NCBI RefSeq assembly: GCF_037963835.1
Contig: NZ_CP150145.1
Span: 2,790,001-2,854,000, forward strand
Direction of reading: 5' to 3'
Length of the DNA stretch: 64,000 nt
From: Paenibacillus sp. FSL H8-0332
GTDB taxonomy: Bacteria; Bacillota; Bacilli; Paenibacillales; Paenibacillaceae
The notes under the pieces are model-generated. The model was given only the letters and a program-made list of their open reading frames with translations, ran no database searches and had not been told where the DNA came from. The first letter of the stretch is position 1, and each line of letters starts with the position of its first letter. Shown piece by piece: positions 33,485 through 42,091 of the stretch. The translations under genes and the position numbers were made by a program.

Positions 33485-36400
33485 GAACGATTTTGAAGGC
33501 AAGATGGGCGGTTATCGCGGTGTGGGTGGCTGTGGCGGTAGTGCTATTCCTTACGGCTCCGGGGATGTCCGATCTGGTGCGCGAGAAGGGGCAGATCGCT
33601 GTTCCGGCTGGCTATACCTCATCGCGGGCTGCGGAGATTATGAAGGAGGTCGCTGCGGCTAAGGACGGGGAGACGGTGCATCAGGTAGCCCTGGTGTTCC
33701 ATAAGCCTGAGGGGCTGACGGCCGCAGACACCGAGAGTATTAAGCAGGGTGTGGAGAAGCTGGCCGGGAACAAGGATTCCCTTAAGCTCGGCGCGATTAC
33801 AGATCCGTTCGCACAGCCTGAGTTGAAGGATACGCTAATTGCTGGGGACGGCAAGACGATTATGGTGGCATTGTCGGTGCAAGGCGGAGAAGCGGCGGTC
33901 AAGGAGCTGCCGGGCAAGTCTGCTGAGCTGCTAAGTAACGTTACGGCGGAGCATTATATGACCAGTGAAGGGCTGATTACGGAGGATACGATTGCCAGCT
34001 CGGAAGCCGGTCTGAAAAAGTCGGAATATATCACAGTCGTGTTTATTCTGCTGATTCTGTTCGTGGTGTTCCGTTCGTTCGTGGCTCCGTTCGTACCGCT
34101 GCTGACGGTGGGGCTGAGTTATATCGTGTCCCAGTCGATTGTCGCGTTCCTGGTGGACCGCTTTGACTTTCCGCTGTCGACGTTCACTCAGATCTTCATG
34201 GTCGCTGTCATGTTCGGGATCGGGACCGATTACTGTATCCTGCTGATCAGCCGGTTCAAGGAGGAGCTTGCTCATTCGGAGGATACACAAAGCGCGATCA
34301 TCGCCACTTACCGGAAGGCCGGTGGAACGGTGTTCTATTCAGGGCTGGCCGTCTTCGTCGGCTTCGTGGCGATCGGCTTGTCCAAGTTCATGCTCTATCG
34401 TTCGGCGGTGGCGGTGGCGGTCGGCATAGCGGTGATGCTGCTTGCACTGGTGACCGTTGTGCCGTTCTTCATGGCAGTGCTGGGTCCTAAGCTGTTCTGG
34501 CCCTCCCGCGGCAAGCTGGAGCACAGTGAGAGCCGGATCTGGGGAGCGGCCGGTTCGTTCTCGCTGAAGAGACCCTGGGCCGCGCTGCTGATTGTGGCTG
34601 CGGTTGTGGCACCGTTCCTGCTAACCTACAGCGGGAAGCTGAGCTTCAACAGCATGGATGAGATCGGGCCTAACTACGCCTCGGTCAAAGGGTTCAATAT
34701 TATATCTGAGAGCTTCGGACCGGGTGAATCCATGCCGGGCAAAATTGTCATCAAGAATGACGACCGGATGGACACTGCTGAGTACATGGGCCTTGCAGAG
34801 AAGATCAGCCGCGAGCTGGAAAAAGTGGATGGCGTTAAGGCTGTGCGCAGCATGTCCCGGCCTACCGGGGAGCAGATTAATGACTTCCTGATTCCTACTC
34901 AGGTGGCTACGCTGGCGGACGGTCTGGATCAGAGCAGTGAAGGGTTAACCAAGATCCAGAGCGGGCTGAGCGAAGCAAGCAAGCAGCTGAAGGACAATGG
35001 GCCTAAGCTTGCCGAGGCCGCCTCGGGCAGCGCGAAGCTGACAGAAGGAACGGCTGAGCTGAAAAAAGGCATTGACGCGCTGGGCGATGGCCTAACGCGG
35101 ATCGAGGAGGGTATCCGCAGCGGCGGGGCCGGAGCGGGAGAGATCAAAGCCGGCCTGGCGCAGGCGGCAGGCAGTGCGAAGCAACTGGCACAGGCCAATG
35201 CCGCGCTGCTCGAAGGGTACAAGAAGATCGGCGGCGGCCTGACCGCGCTGAACGGGGGCCTCACCGGTCTGCAGACACAGCTTCAAGGCGTGGCGGATGC
35301 ACTTAACGGTCTGGGAGCTTCCTTCACTGGACTGGAAGCCGCCTATCCGGAGCTGCTCCAGGATGTGAATTACCAGACGATCAAAGGTACAGTTACGCAG
35401 AGCGGTACGGGAGCTGCGGGACTTGCCGGAGGACTGGGCCAGATCTCGGCCCAGCTGAGCGGTGCGGCGGCCGGATTGACGGAGGCCAATGCCGGATATT
35501 CCAAAGCGGCAGCAGGGCAGGCTGCGCTGGCGAAGGGGCTGGATCAGCTGGTAGCCGGTATCGGCAAGCTGCAGTCCGGGCTGAAGCAGGCGGCAGACGG
35601 CCAAGGGCAGATTGTCGGCAAGCTTCCGGCGATCACTACCGGGCTTACACAGCTCCAGGGCGGGCAGAAGCAGCTTGCCGACGGGTTCGGTGAGCTTACA
35701 GGCCAGCTTGGCCAGCTAACGGACGGACTGACCCAAAGTGCGGATGGTCTGGGACAAATCACCGGAGGCTTAAGCTCAGCGCAGGACTACCTCAAGCAGA
35801 TTCAGGATGCCAAGGATGATGAGCTGAGCGGGTTCCTGGTTCCGGCAGAGGCGCTCAAGGCCAAGGGGATGCAGCAGGTATTCGATACCTATCTGTCCGG
35901 GGACCGCAAGGTCATGACCCTGGATGTGGTTTTCGCCGGTAATCCATACAGCGCGAAGGCTATTGACAGTGTCGGACAAATTCAGGCTGCGGTTGACCGT
36001 GCCGTGGCCGGCACCAAGCTGGAGAATGCGGAGACAGCCATGAGCGGCGTGACCAGCACCTACAATGATTTGCAGACCATCTCCAATGAAGATTACACGC
36101 GTACAGTCATTCTGATGCTAAGCGGTATTTTCATCATCCTGGTGGTGCTGTTCCGCTCGATGATTATGCCGCTGTACATCATTGCCTCATTGTTAATCAC
36201 TTACTTTACGGCACTGGGCATCACCGAGGCGATCTTCGTGCATCTGCTGAACTATTCGGGAATCACCTGGACGACGCCGTTCTTCAGCTTCGTTATGCTG
36301 ATTGCCCTCGGGGTGGACTATAGTATCTTCCTGATGGACCGCTTCAATGAGAATAAAACCTGGGATGTACGGGAAGCCATTCTCCACGCCATGCGCAATA

Positions 36401-36639
36401 TGGGAACTGTAATTCTCTCTGCCGTTGTGATTCTGGGCGGCACCTTCGCCTCGATGTACCCTTCAGGGGTGCTGTCGATGATGCAGATTGCTACAGTCGT
36501 GTTATCCGGTCTGGCGCTGTATGCACTGGTATTCCTGCCGTTCTTCGTGCCGGTGATGGTGCGCATGTTCGGCCGGGCCAACTGGTGGCCGTTCCGTCCG
36601 GCGGCTGCGGACGATCAGCCGAAATCACTGGATATGTAA
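33481..36639 (+). CDS. MMPL/RND-family membrane exporter
   Basis: This 1052-residue protein has two RND modules, each with one leading helix and a cluster of membrane helices. The second-helix motifs are MFGIGTDYCILLISRF (near residues 240-255) and MLIALGVDYSIFLMDRF (near 935-950), which hold the proton-relay Asp-Tyr. Between them, the outer domain from about residue 470 to 770 is built of Gly/Leu/Gln-rich heptad repeats (ITTGLTQLQGGQKQLADG type), likely a long helical hairpin. Relatives in Bacillus (YdfJ/YdgH) have no firm substrate; lipids or drugs are likely. It starts at TTG 33481. Confidence 0.92.
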   Translation: MRTILKARWAVIAVWVAVAVVLFLTAPGMSDLVREKGQIAVPAGYTSSRAAEIMKEVAAAKDGETVHQVALVFHKPEGLTAADTESIKQGVEKLAGNKDSLKLGAITDPFAQPELKDTLIAGDGKTIMVALSVQGGEAAVKELPGKSAELLSNVTAEHYMTSEGLITEDTIASSEAGLKKSEYITVVFILLILFVVFRSFVAPFVPLLTVGLSYIVSQSIVAFLVDRFDFPLSTFTQIFMVAVMFGIGTDYCILLISRFKEELAHSEDTQSAIIATYRKAGGTVFYSGLAVFVGFVAIGLSKFMLYRSAVAVAVGIAVMLLALVTVVPFFMAVLGPKLFWPSRGKLEHSESRIWGAAGSFSLKRPWAALLIVAAVVAPFLLTYSGKLSFNSMDEIGPNYASVKGFNIISESFGPGESMPGKIVIKNDDRMDTAEYMGLAEKISRELEKVDGVKAVRSMSRPTGEQINDFLIPTQVATLADGLDQSSEGLTKIQSGLSEASKQLKDNGPKLAEAASGSAKLTEGTAELKKGIDALGDGLTRIEEGIRSGGAGAGEIKAGLAQAAGSAKQLAQANAALLEGYKKIGGGLTALNGGLTGLQTQLQGVADALNGLGASFTGLEAAYPELLQDVNYQTIKGTVTQSGTGAAGLAGGLGQISAQLSGAAAGLTEANAGYSKAAAGQAALAKGLDQLVAGIGKLQSGLKQAADGQGQIVGKLPAITTGLTQLQGGQKQLADGFGELTGQLGQLTDGLTQSADGLGQITGGLSSAQDYLKQIQDAKDDELSGFLVPAEALKAKGMQQVFDTYLSGDRKVMTLDVVFAGNPYSAKAIDSVGQIQAAVDRAVAGTKLENAETAMSGVTSTYNDLQTISNEDYTRTVILMLSGIFIILVVLFRSMIMPLYIIASLLITYFTALGITEAIFVHLLNYSGITWTTPFFSFVMLIALGVDYSIFLMDRFNENKTWDVREAILHAMRNMGTVILSAVVILGGTFASMYPSGVLSMMQIATVVLSGLALYALVFLPFFVPVMVRMFGRANWWPFRPAAADDQPKSLDM

Positions 36640-36667
36640 CGTTCTTCACTACAAGAGATGAAACAAT

Positions 36668-36705
36668 AAAGAGCAGGTTTCCCGGTTATATGGGGCCTGC
36701 TCTTT
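36668..36705 (+). terminator. Terminator of the MarR/MMPL operon
   Basis: AAAGAGCAGG (36668-36677) pairs perfectly with CCTGCTCTTT (36696-36705). Confidence 0.75.
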
Positions 36706-36739
36706 GGCTGTTTACGCAGAAAACATAAAAAATCACCGT

Positions 36740-36771
36740 GCCGATGTAACCTTATCGGCTTGTACATCATC
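36740..36771 (+). promoter_or_regulatory. ECF-type promoter of the sigma factor gene
   Basis: TGTAAC (36745-36750) followed 17 bases later by CATC (36768-36771) resembles the AAC/CGTC promoters read by ECF sigma factors, suggesting autoregulation. An inverted repeat, GCCGAT-N8-ATCGGC (36740-36759), spans the -35 element. Confidence 0.55.
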
Positions 36772-36841
36772 TAAAGAGTATATGAAAGAAAGCACTGAAT
36801 GGGGATGCGGCAGCTTCCCGGAAGAAGGGGGGCAATCATAT

Positions 36842-37375
36842 TTGAATAACGGACAAGAGGATCTGGTCAGGCGTGCCCAGGCGGGTGACAGCGAGGTCTT
36901 CATCCAACTGGTGAAGAGTCAGGAGCGGCGGATGTACAGTATGGCCAAGTCCATGGTCAGGAGTGACGAGGATTGTGCAGATGCGATGCAAGAGACGGTA
37001 CTGAAAGCTTTTAAAGCCATCTCAGGACTGAAAGAAGCGGCTTATTTCAACACATGGCTGTTTCGTATTCTGATCAACGAATGCAACTTGATTCTGCGCA
37101 AACGGGAGAGGGTAGTCGTCATGCCTAATCCGCCGGAGAGCGTACAAGCCATATCCTCGTCCGCAGAAGAGATGGATCTGCGCCAGGCCATTGGCAGTCT
37201 TGAAGAGATATCAAGAACCATTGTTAAGCTGCATTATTATCAGGGGTTAACCGTGCCAGAGATTGCCGGGCTGCTTGAGTTATCAGAGAGCGCCGTCAAG
37301 ACCAGGCTGCACCGCGCCCGTAAGACGTTACAGCAATCCCTGGAGCAACCTGTAGAAAGGAAGGTGAACGGATGA
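36842..37375 (+). CDS. ECF-type RNA polymerase sigma factor
   Basis: This is a 177-residue sigma-70 family protein. Region 2 is visible as SMAKSMVRSDEDCADAMQETVLKAFKAISGLKEAAYFNTWLFRILINECN, and region 4 as GLTVPEIAGLLELSESAVKTRLHRARKTL. TTG 36842 has GAAGGGGGG 9 bases upstream; ATG 36782 is an alternative but places a Cys/Pro-rich tail before region 2. It overlaps the start of the anti-sigma gene (ATGA), and an ECF-like promoter lies upstream. The regulated genes beyond its own operon are unknown. Confidence 0.9.
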   Translation: MNNGQEDLVRRAQAGDSEVFIQLVKSQERRMYSMAKSMVRSDEDCADAMQETVLKAFKAISGLKEAAYFNTWLFRILINECNLILRKRERVVVMPNPPESVQAISSSAEEMDLRQAIGSLEEISRTIVKLHYYQGLTVPEIAGLLELSESAVKTRLHRARKTLQQSLEQPVERKVNG

Positions 37376-38514
37376 GCCAGCAGCGGTTGGAGAGCAGGCT
37401 GGCAGACCTTCAGGAAGAGACTCTTCCTGAACTGCCGGAGCTTGTGCATCTGCGTATGGAGGAGACTTACCGGATCATCAGTGAAAAGGATGAGGTTGGC
37501 TTGGAGGCGGCTTCAGAGCATCAGGAGACGCTCAGACGTAAAAGAATGCCCCGGTGGCTGTCCCGGGTGATGATTAGTGCAGCATCTGTGGCCGGAGGGC
37601 TGGTGCTCCTGATTAGCCTGGGATTCATCTCCCCGGCCATGGCAGAGACCTTGAAGCAGTTGCCGTTCATGTCAAGCGTATTCCAGCTTGCAGGAGATGC
37701 CGGGCTGCGGAAAGCTAATGAAGCAGGGTTAACCACAAATGTCCAGCAGACCGTTACACAGGACGGGATGACGCTAAACGTATCAGAACAAATGTATGAC
37801 GGAAGCCGTCTGTCGCTGGTGCTGACCCGGTCGAAGGGCGTGTATGCGCACAAGTCTTTTTCAGATACATGGGCTATCCCTGATCCAGAGACAGGCCGCC
37901 TTAACCGCCCCATGGATTTTTATGTAAACGGAGAGCTTGTTAATACGGGAGTGAAGATTGCACCCGGCGGGCAGGAGGCCTCCGATTCTGTCATTATTAC
38001 AACTCTAAATTCAGGGAATTTGCAGCTTCCGGGCACCTTTGATTTCAAAATGTCTGTCTATCTTCCCGGGTTTGCCGACCCGTTCATTTTTGAGTTCCCC
38101 GTAACCCGCCAAGTATCGGAGAGCGTCGTTCTTACACCGGATATCCTGAAAACTCATGATCACATTAATCTGATGATTAAACGGCTGGAGGTAAGTACTA
38201 CTTCAACTCTGCTGGTGGCAGAATTACAAGGAGAAGCCGGGGCGCACATTACGGCTATAGAAGCAAACATTCCGGACAAATATAAGGTGAATGGTCACTT
38301 CCCGGTCTATTTTGAACTTTCAGATGAGCAAGGGCGGGAAGTTAGGGGACTCGGCGGCGGAGGCGGGACGGGCGAAGGCAATTTCTTAACCTACACTTTT
38401 AATTATGAACCGTTTGAGACTATGCCGGCCCGCATCACCATTAAGCCTACCATTTGGAAGGATGGACAGAAGCAGTACATTCCTGAGCTGGAGGTCACTG
38501 TTCCGGTAAAATAG
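37372..38514 (+). CDS. DUF4179-type membrane anti-sigma factor
   Basis: This 380-residue protein has a cytoplasmic N-terminus of about 60 residues, one membrane helix near 63-85 (VMISAASVAGGLVLLISLGFI) and a 290-residue extracellular part. The segment just after the helix (SPAMAETLKQLPFMSSVFQLAGDAGLRKA) is the DUF4179 signature found in proteins encoded next to ECF sigma factors in Bacillota. The remainder is beta-rich (YDGSRLSLVLTRSKG, GTFDFKMSVYLPG). It should hold the sigma factor at the membrane until a signal releases it. The signal is unknown. Confidence 0.88.
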   Translation: MSQQRLESRLADLQEETLPELPELVHLRMEETYRIISEKDEVGLEAASEHQETLRRKRMPRWLSRVMISAASVAGGLVLLISLGFISPAMAETLKQLPFMSSVFQLAGDAGLRKANEAGLTTNVQQTVTQDGMTLNVSEQMYDGSRLSLVLTRSKGVYAHKSFSDTWAIPDPETGRLNRPMDFYVNGELVNTGVKIAPGGQEASDSVIITTLNSGNLQLPGTFDFKMSVYLPGFADPFIFEFPVTRQVSESVVLTPDILKTHDHINLMIKRLEVSTTSTLLVAELQGEAGAHITAIEANIPDKYKVNGHFPVYFELSDEQGREVRGLGGGGGTGEGNFLTYTFNYEPFETMPARITIKPTIWKDGQKQYIPELEVTVPVK

Positions 38515-38522
38515 CATATAAA

Positions 38523-38560
38523 AGCCTCCGGTCAGCAAAGGTTAATTTGCACCGGAGGCT
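38523..38560. terminator. Terminator between the anti-sigma and TPR genes
   Basis: AGCCTCCGGT pairs with ACCGGAGGCT, and the inner GCAAA pairs with TTTGC. It can serve both converging genes. Confidence 0.8.
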
Positions 38561-38586
38561 ATTTGCTTAGGAAGACCGGGATGAAT

Positions 38587-39258
38587 TTACTTCAGCTTCG
38601 CAAAATAACTGCGCAGCGCCCAGCCGCGTTCCTGACGCTTCTTGTACTTGGGCAAGGAGCGGTAGACGGCCAGCGATTCGTTAAAAGCAAGCTTGGCATC
38701 CTCCGTGCGCCCCAGCGTCTTGAACATCGATCCAGCCAGATAATAAGCTTCGCTGGAGGAGGATTGAATCTCCTGGAATTGGCTCACATAGTGGAGCGCC
38801 TTGTCCTGGTCCACATGCCGGAAGATCTCGGCCAGACGCAGGTAAGGCTGCCCATATTGCGCCCGGCGGTTGATGTCCAGCCCCTTGAGCATCTGGGCTT
38901 CGCCTTCGGCAAGCTGGCCCAGCTTGAGGTTGGCGTATCCCAGCTCCACCCAGTATTCAGCGGATGTCTCATAACGGTCGGCGATGGCACTCAGCAACTC
39001 CTTGGCCTCGCTGTAGCGTTTGCGTTCAATGAGTAGCCGGGCCAGATCGAATTTGGCGGTGACATCGTTCGGGTTCTGGGCAATGGTCGTCCGTAGCTTC
39101 GACATCTGGCGGCTGCGGCGGAATGGCTTGGAGAGGCTGGGCAGAATGCCGACATAACGGCGGTCTAAGAAATATAGAACGACAAGCAGAATGATCAGGG
39201 CCAGAAATGGATTGCCGAGCAGCCGGTAAAGCAGCAGGAAACCTAGAATTTTAATCAT
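38587..39258 (-). CDS. Membrane-anchored tetratricopeptide-repeat protein
   Basis: This is a 223-residue protein with one or two hydrophobic N-terminal segments (ILGFLLLYRLL and FLALIILLVVLYFLDRRYVG). About four TPR units follow in residues 55-205, e.g. DVTAKFDLARLLIERKRYSEAKELL, AEYWVELGYANLKLGQLAEGEAQML and SEAYYLAGSMFKTLGRTEDAKLAF. TPRs bind other proteins; the partner is unknown. GGAGGG precedes ATG 39258 on the minus strand. Confidence 0.85.
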   Translation of the reverse strand: MIKILGFLLLYRLLGNPFLALIILLVVLYFLDRRYVGILPSLSKPFRRSRQMSKLRTTIAQNPNDVTAKFDLARLLIERKRYSEAKELLSAIADRYETSAEYWVELGYANLKLGQLAEGEAQMLKGLDINRRAQYGQPYLRLAEIFRHVDQDKALHYVSQFQEIQSSSSEAYYLAGSMFKTLGRTEDAKLAFNESLAVYRSLPKYKKRQERGWALRSYFAKLK

Positions 39259-39372
39259 GAATATGAATTCCCTCCATTACATTTGTGGTTCATTTGTGCT
39301 TCCTGCAAATTGGATATGAATAGGCAGGGTAATTATACCATATCAACCTTTTTAGAGGCCACGATAAAAGAG

Positions 39373-39418
39373 GCTGGGGGCCGGTTATCCAGTTCCGGGT
39401 GATCCATAAGCCCCCAGC
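39373..39418. other. GC-rich hairpin between divergent genes
   Basis: GCTGGGGGC (39373-39381) pairs with GCCCCCAGC (39410-39418), with an inner TTAT/ATAA. Read on the minus strand it is followed by TCTTTTATC, like a terminator or attenuator in the 5' leader of the TPR gene. No minus-strand gene lies upstream that would need a terminator here. Confidence 0.5.
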
Positions 39419-39551
39419 TCCTGCCTGCACTGCTGTCATTGACAGGCTGCTGCCGAAGTCATAAGCTTTGTGTACAGTCAGATTGTCTCATCGCTATATT
39501 AGCTCTTATATAACAGTGTATTCAACTAACACTTGGAAAGAAGGAAGAACC

Positions 39552-40553
39552 GTGGAGACATTGACAAGCAAGGTCCAGCTGCGTCCTCTGGGACGCTCTG
39601 AGTTATCGGTATCGCCGCTTGGCCTGGGCTGCTGGCAGTTCAGCCGGGGCAAAGGATTCGTAGGCCGTTACTGGAGCAATATCACAGACGCGGATATTCT
39701 GGATATCGTGCGGGTCAGCCTGGAAGGCGGCATGAACTGGGTGGATACGGCAGAAGTCTATGGCGGCGGCAAGTCGGAGGAGGCGCTCGCTCATGTGCTG
39801 GATCAGCTTCAGCAGGAAGGCAGCCCGCATGCGGCTCCGCTGATTGCGACCAAATGGTGGCCGATGCTGCGGACAGCGCACTCGATTACCTCCACGATTG
39901 ATCAGCGGATTGCTTGCCTTGGCGGCAGAGACATTGATCTGTACCAGATCCACCAGCCGTTCTCCTTATCCTCCATTGCCAGTGAGATGAAAGCAATGGC
40001 GGGACTGGTACAGGCCGGCAAAATCAGGTATGTCGGGGTAAGCAATTACTCAGCCAAGCAGATGGTGGAAGCGCACCGCATCTTGCAGACCTACGGGCTC
40101 ACCCTGGTCTCCAATCAGGTCAAATACAATCTGCTGCACCGCAGCATCGATCAGAACGGCATCATGGCTGCGGCCAAGGAGCTGGGTATCTCGATCATCG
40201 CCTATTCCCCGCTCCAGCAGGGTATCCTGACCGGACGGTTCCACGCAGATCCGTCGCAGATTAAGGCAGTCTCGCGGTCCCGGCGGATGATGTCCGGCCT
40301 GGACGACAAGAGCCTGGCCCGCAGCAAGCCGCTGATCACCTCCCTGACCGCACTCGCTGACAAATACGGGTGCACACCGGGACAGATTGCGCTGAATTGG
40401 CTGATTCATTATCATGGTGACACCGTAGTTGCGATTCCCGGCGCTTCCAAGGTCCGTCATGCCCGGGAGAATGTCGGCGCTATGACCTTCCGGCTGGAGC
40501 CGGAGGAGCTGGAGCTGCTGAATGAGGCCTCCTGGGCTGCCTTGAAGAAGTAA
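39552..40553 (+). CDS. Aldo/keto reductase
   Basis: This 333-residue NADPH-dependent oxidoreductase has the TIM-barrel AKR fold. The catalytic tetrad is visible as Asp and Tyr in NWVDTAEVYGGGKSEEAL, Lys in LIATKWWP, and His in LYQIHQPFS. NADP-binding features near the C-terminus include VAIPGASKVRHARENVGAM. GTG 39552 is the start, with an AAGGAAG site upstream, and it opens at the family-typical VQLRPLGRSELSVSPLGLG. The substrate is not identifiable. Confidence 0.92.
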   Translation: METLTSKVQLRPLGRSELSVSPLGLGCWQFSRGKGFVGRYWSNITDADILDIVRVSLEGGMNWVDTAEVYGGGKSEEALAHVLDQLQQEGSPHAAPLIATKWWPMLRTAHSITSTIDQRIACLGGRDIDLYQIHQPFSLSSIASEMKAMAGLVQAGKIRYVGVSNYSAKQMVEAHRILQTYGLTLVSNQVKYNLLHRSIDQNGIMAAAKELGISIIAYSPLQQGILTGRFHADPSQIKAVSRSRRMMSGLDDKSLARSKPLITSLTALADKYGCTPGQIALNWLIHYHGDTVVAIPGASKVRHARENVGAMTFRLEPEELELLNEASWAALKK

Positions 40554-40602
40554 CACGGAATTCGGGCAGCTCTTCATTAACTCAAACGGGGAGTGAACTG
40601 AC

Positions 40603-40965
40603 ATGAATCAGAAATGCTGGCTGGTTGTCCAATATCCCATGAAGAGTCTGCAAGGGAGCCAGCGCGATCAATGGTTGAGGGATAAAGTAACGGAATACCT
40701 GAATCTCTTTTTAGCGGATGCGGAGCTTGGCTATGTAGACGGGTCTGAGATGGGCAAAACAGTATCAGACCCGCAGCAATTTGTACTTAACATCTTTTGT
40801 GTCATTACGGATGAACAACGGGGTACAGGTCTGATCAAAAAAGTAATAAGAGAGCATAGGCTTGATTATACCCGGATCAAACTGGCCACGATGCCCTTTG
40901 AGGGCGGAGGAACCTATACGCTGAAATATGCCTCTAAGAAAGGCGTGACTGATTTTTCGTTATAG
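40603..40965 (+). CDS. Protein of unknown function
   Basis: This is a 120-residue soluble protein with alternating strands and helices (KCWLVVQYPMKSLQG, QWLRDKVTEYLNLFL, LNIFCVITDEQRGTGLIKKVIREHRL, GGGTYTLKYASKKG). I do not recognise the family. The pattern resembles small immunity-like or DUF proteins of Bacillota, but no toxin lies beside it. GGGGAG sits upstream of ATG 40603. It follows the aldo/keto reductase by 49 bases. Confidence 0.7.
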   Translation: MNQKCWLVVQYPMKSLQGSQRDQWLRDKVTEYLNLFLADAELGYVDGSEMGKTVSDPQQFVLNIFCVITDEQRGTGLIKKVIREHRLDYTRIKLATMPFEGGGTYTLKYASKKGVTDFSL

Positions 40966-41010
40966 CCATTATTTAGTCGAGCTGATGAATGAATAGAATG
41001 ATACTCAACG

Positions 41011-41046
41011 GCGGACCCGGACTTTGATTTTCAAGTCCGGGTCCGC
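41011..41046 (+). terminator. Strong hairpin terminator
   Basis: A perfect 14-base GC-rich stem (41011-41024 with 41033-41046) has an 8-base loop, with a T-rich tail further downstream. Confidence 0.75.
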
Positions 41047-41164
41047 TATTTCCATTTTTCTGAGATAAAACTGTTTAGGACTGGAAAGAGCAGGTTATAT
41101 AAGGGATAAGATGCTTCGCACTCACGCAAATAAGGTGAAGATTATGGAAGGAGGTTGAACTTCA

Positions 41165-41323
41165 ATGAGTATGAGCGTACATAACCTTATGGCTTTTAAT
41201 CATCAGTTTTTTAGACCTCAGCCTGTTATCAATCCCAAAGCGCAGAGACAGGAAGACAAAGTCCAAAGCTTTCAGGAAGTCCTTAACGAGAAGCTGAGCA
41301 ACTATGGCGACATGAAGAAATAA
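41165..41323 (+). CDS. 52-residue small protein with a very strong ribosome binding site
   Basis: The frame ATG 41165 to TAA 41323 encodes 52 residues (starting MSMSVHNLMAFNHQFF, ending LNEKLSNYGDMKK), with a basic and Gln-rich middle. GGAAGGAGGTTGAAC just upstream is close to a perfect Shine-Dalgarno sequence, and a 17-bp perfect terminator follows. The short C-terminal helix VQSFQEVLNEKLSNYG is amphipathic. The function is unknown. Confidence 0.7.
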   Translation: MSMSVHNLMAFNHQFFRPQPVINPKAQRQEDKVQSFQEVLNEKLSNYGDMKK

Positions 41324-41389
41324 GCAATGGAGCAGCAGAACTATTTTCCACAGAAGATCTTGCAGCAAATCATAGAGCATTCAGCAAAA

Positions 41390-41436
41390 GCAGCAAAAAG
41401 GTGCCTCCCGGAACTCGGAAGGCACCTTTTTGCTGC
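41390..41436. terminator. Perfect 17-bp bidirectional terminator
   Basis: The arm at 41390-41406 is exactly complementary to 41420-41436, with A and T runs in the stem. It serves the small gene on the plus strand and the HNH gene on the minus strand. Confidence 0.85.
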
Positions 41437-41480
41437 GCGCTGGACATGGTAGCACCTGCTTCATTCTGCCATCCTGCAGA

Positions 41481-41786
41481 TTAACGTTTGCTTCGAACGT
41501 GCTTTGATTTACGCAGCTTGGGTTCGGAGCCCGGCGCCTGCCGCATGATCCATTTCAGATAAGCGGCAATCTGCGGGTCGCTGCGCAGTCTCTCCAGTGT
41601 CGTAAGGCCAAGAACAACGAGATCGCTGTTGGTATACAAGGCATGAATCTGCCGGTGGCAAGCCTTACACAGAAGGGCAGTCGGGAGCAGGCTGCCGCCT
41701 TTCTCGCGGGGGATCAAATGATGAACGGTAGTTGCAAGAGGAGAACGGCCGCACAGCTCACACGTGTCCAAGGCCCGGGCAGTCAT
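41481..41786 (-). CDS. HNH endonuclease-like protein
   Basis: This 101-residue protein has a complete HNH zinc-finger nuclease core: CELCGR, then TTVHHLIPREKGGS and LLCKACHRQIHAL, giving two CxxC pairs and the catalytic His residues. It resembles Bacillus YisB. The tail (LRKSKHVRSKR) is strongly basic and may bind DNA. It starts 3 bases after the stop of a 70-residue gene on the same strand. The cellular role is unknown. Confidence 0.88.
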   Translation of the reverse strand: MTARALDTCELCGRSPLATTVHHLIPREKGGSLLPTALLCKACHRQIHALYTNSDLVVLGLTTLERLRSDPQIAAYLKWIMRQAPGSEPKLRKSKHVRSKR

Positions 41787-41789
41787 ATC

Positions 41790-42002
41790 TTAAGGCCGGA
41801 CGTCAAAGAATTCACAGCGGCTGCGCGAGTAATAGGTTAGATCACTGACCCGCGACTGGATCACAACATCCGAATCAGTGAACCGCACTATAGTAGCGCC
41901 GGAATTCACCAGATGGTCATCCTGGAAGACGCGGACGGGCAGCTTGCGGTCAATCGCTTCCTGCAGATCCTGGTCAGTGAGTAGTGGTCGGTTGATGGGC
42001 AT
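41790..42002 (-). CDS. Small protein of unknown function, coupled to the HNH gene
   Basis: This is a 70-residue, beta-rich and charged protein (LPVRVFQDDHLVNSGATIVRFTDSDVVIQSRVSDLTYYSRSRCEFFDV), which may form a small barrel of YolD/SH3-like type. AAAGGAG lies 10 bases before ATG 42002 on the minus strand. The HNH start follows its stop by 3 bases and lacks its own clear ribosome binding site, so translation is probably coupled. Confidence 0.7.
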   Translation of the reverse strand: MPINRPLLTDQDLQEAIDRKLPVRVFQDDHLVNSGATIVRFTDSDVVIQSRVSDLTYYSRSRCEFFDVRP

Positions 42003-42091
42003 GGATATAAATCTCCTTTAGATAGGGATAACTGCTGCTTCAGCAAATACGATCAGTATACCCGTCTGCCCGCCAGAAATCCACTTAACAC

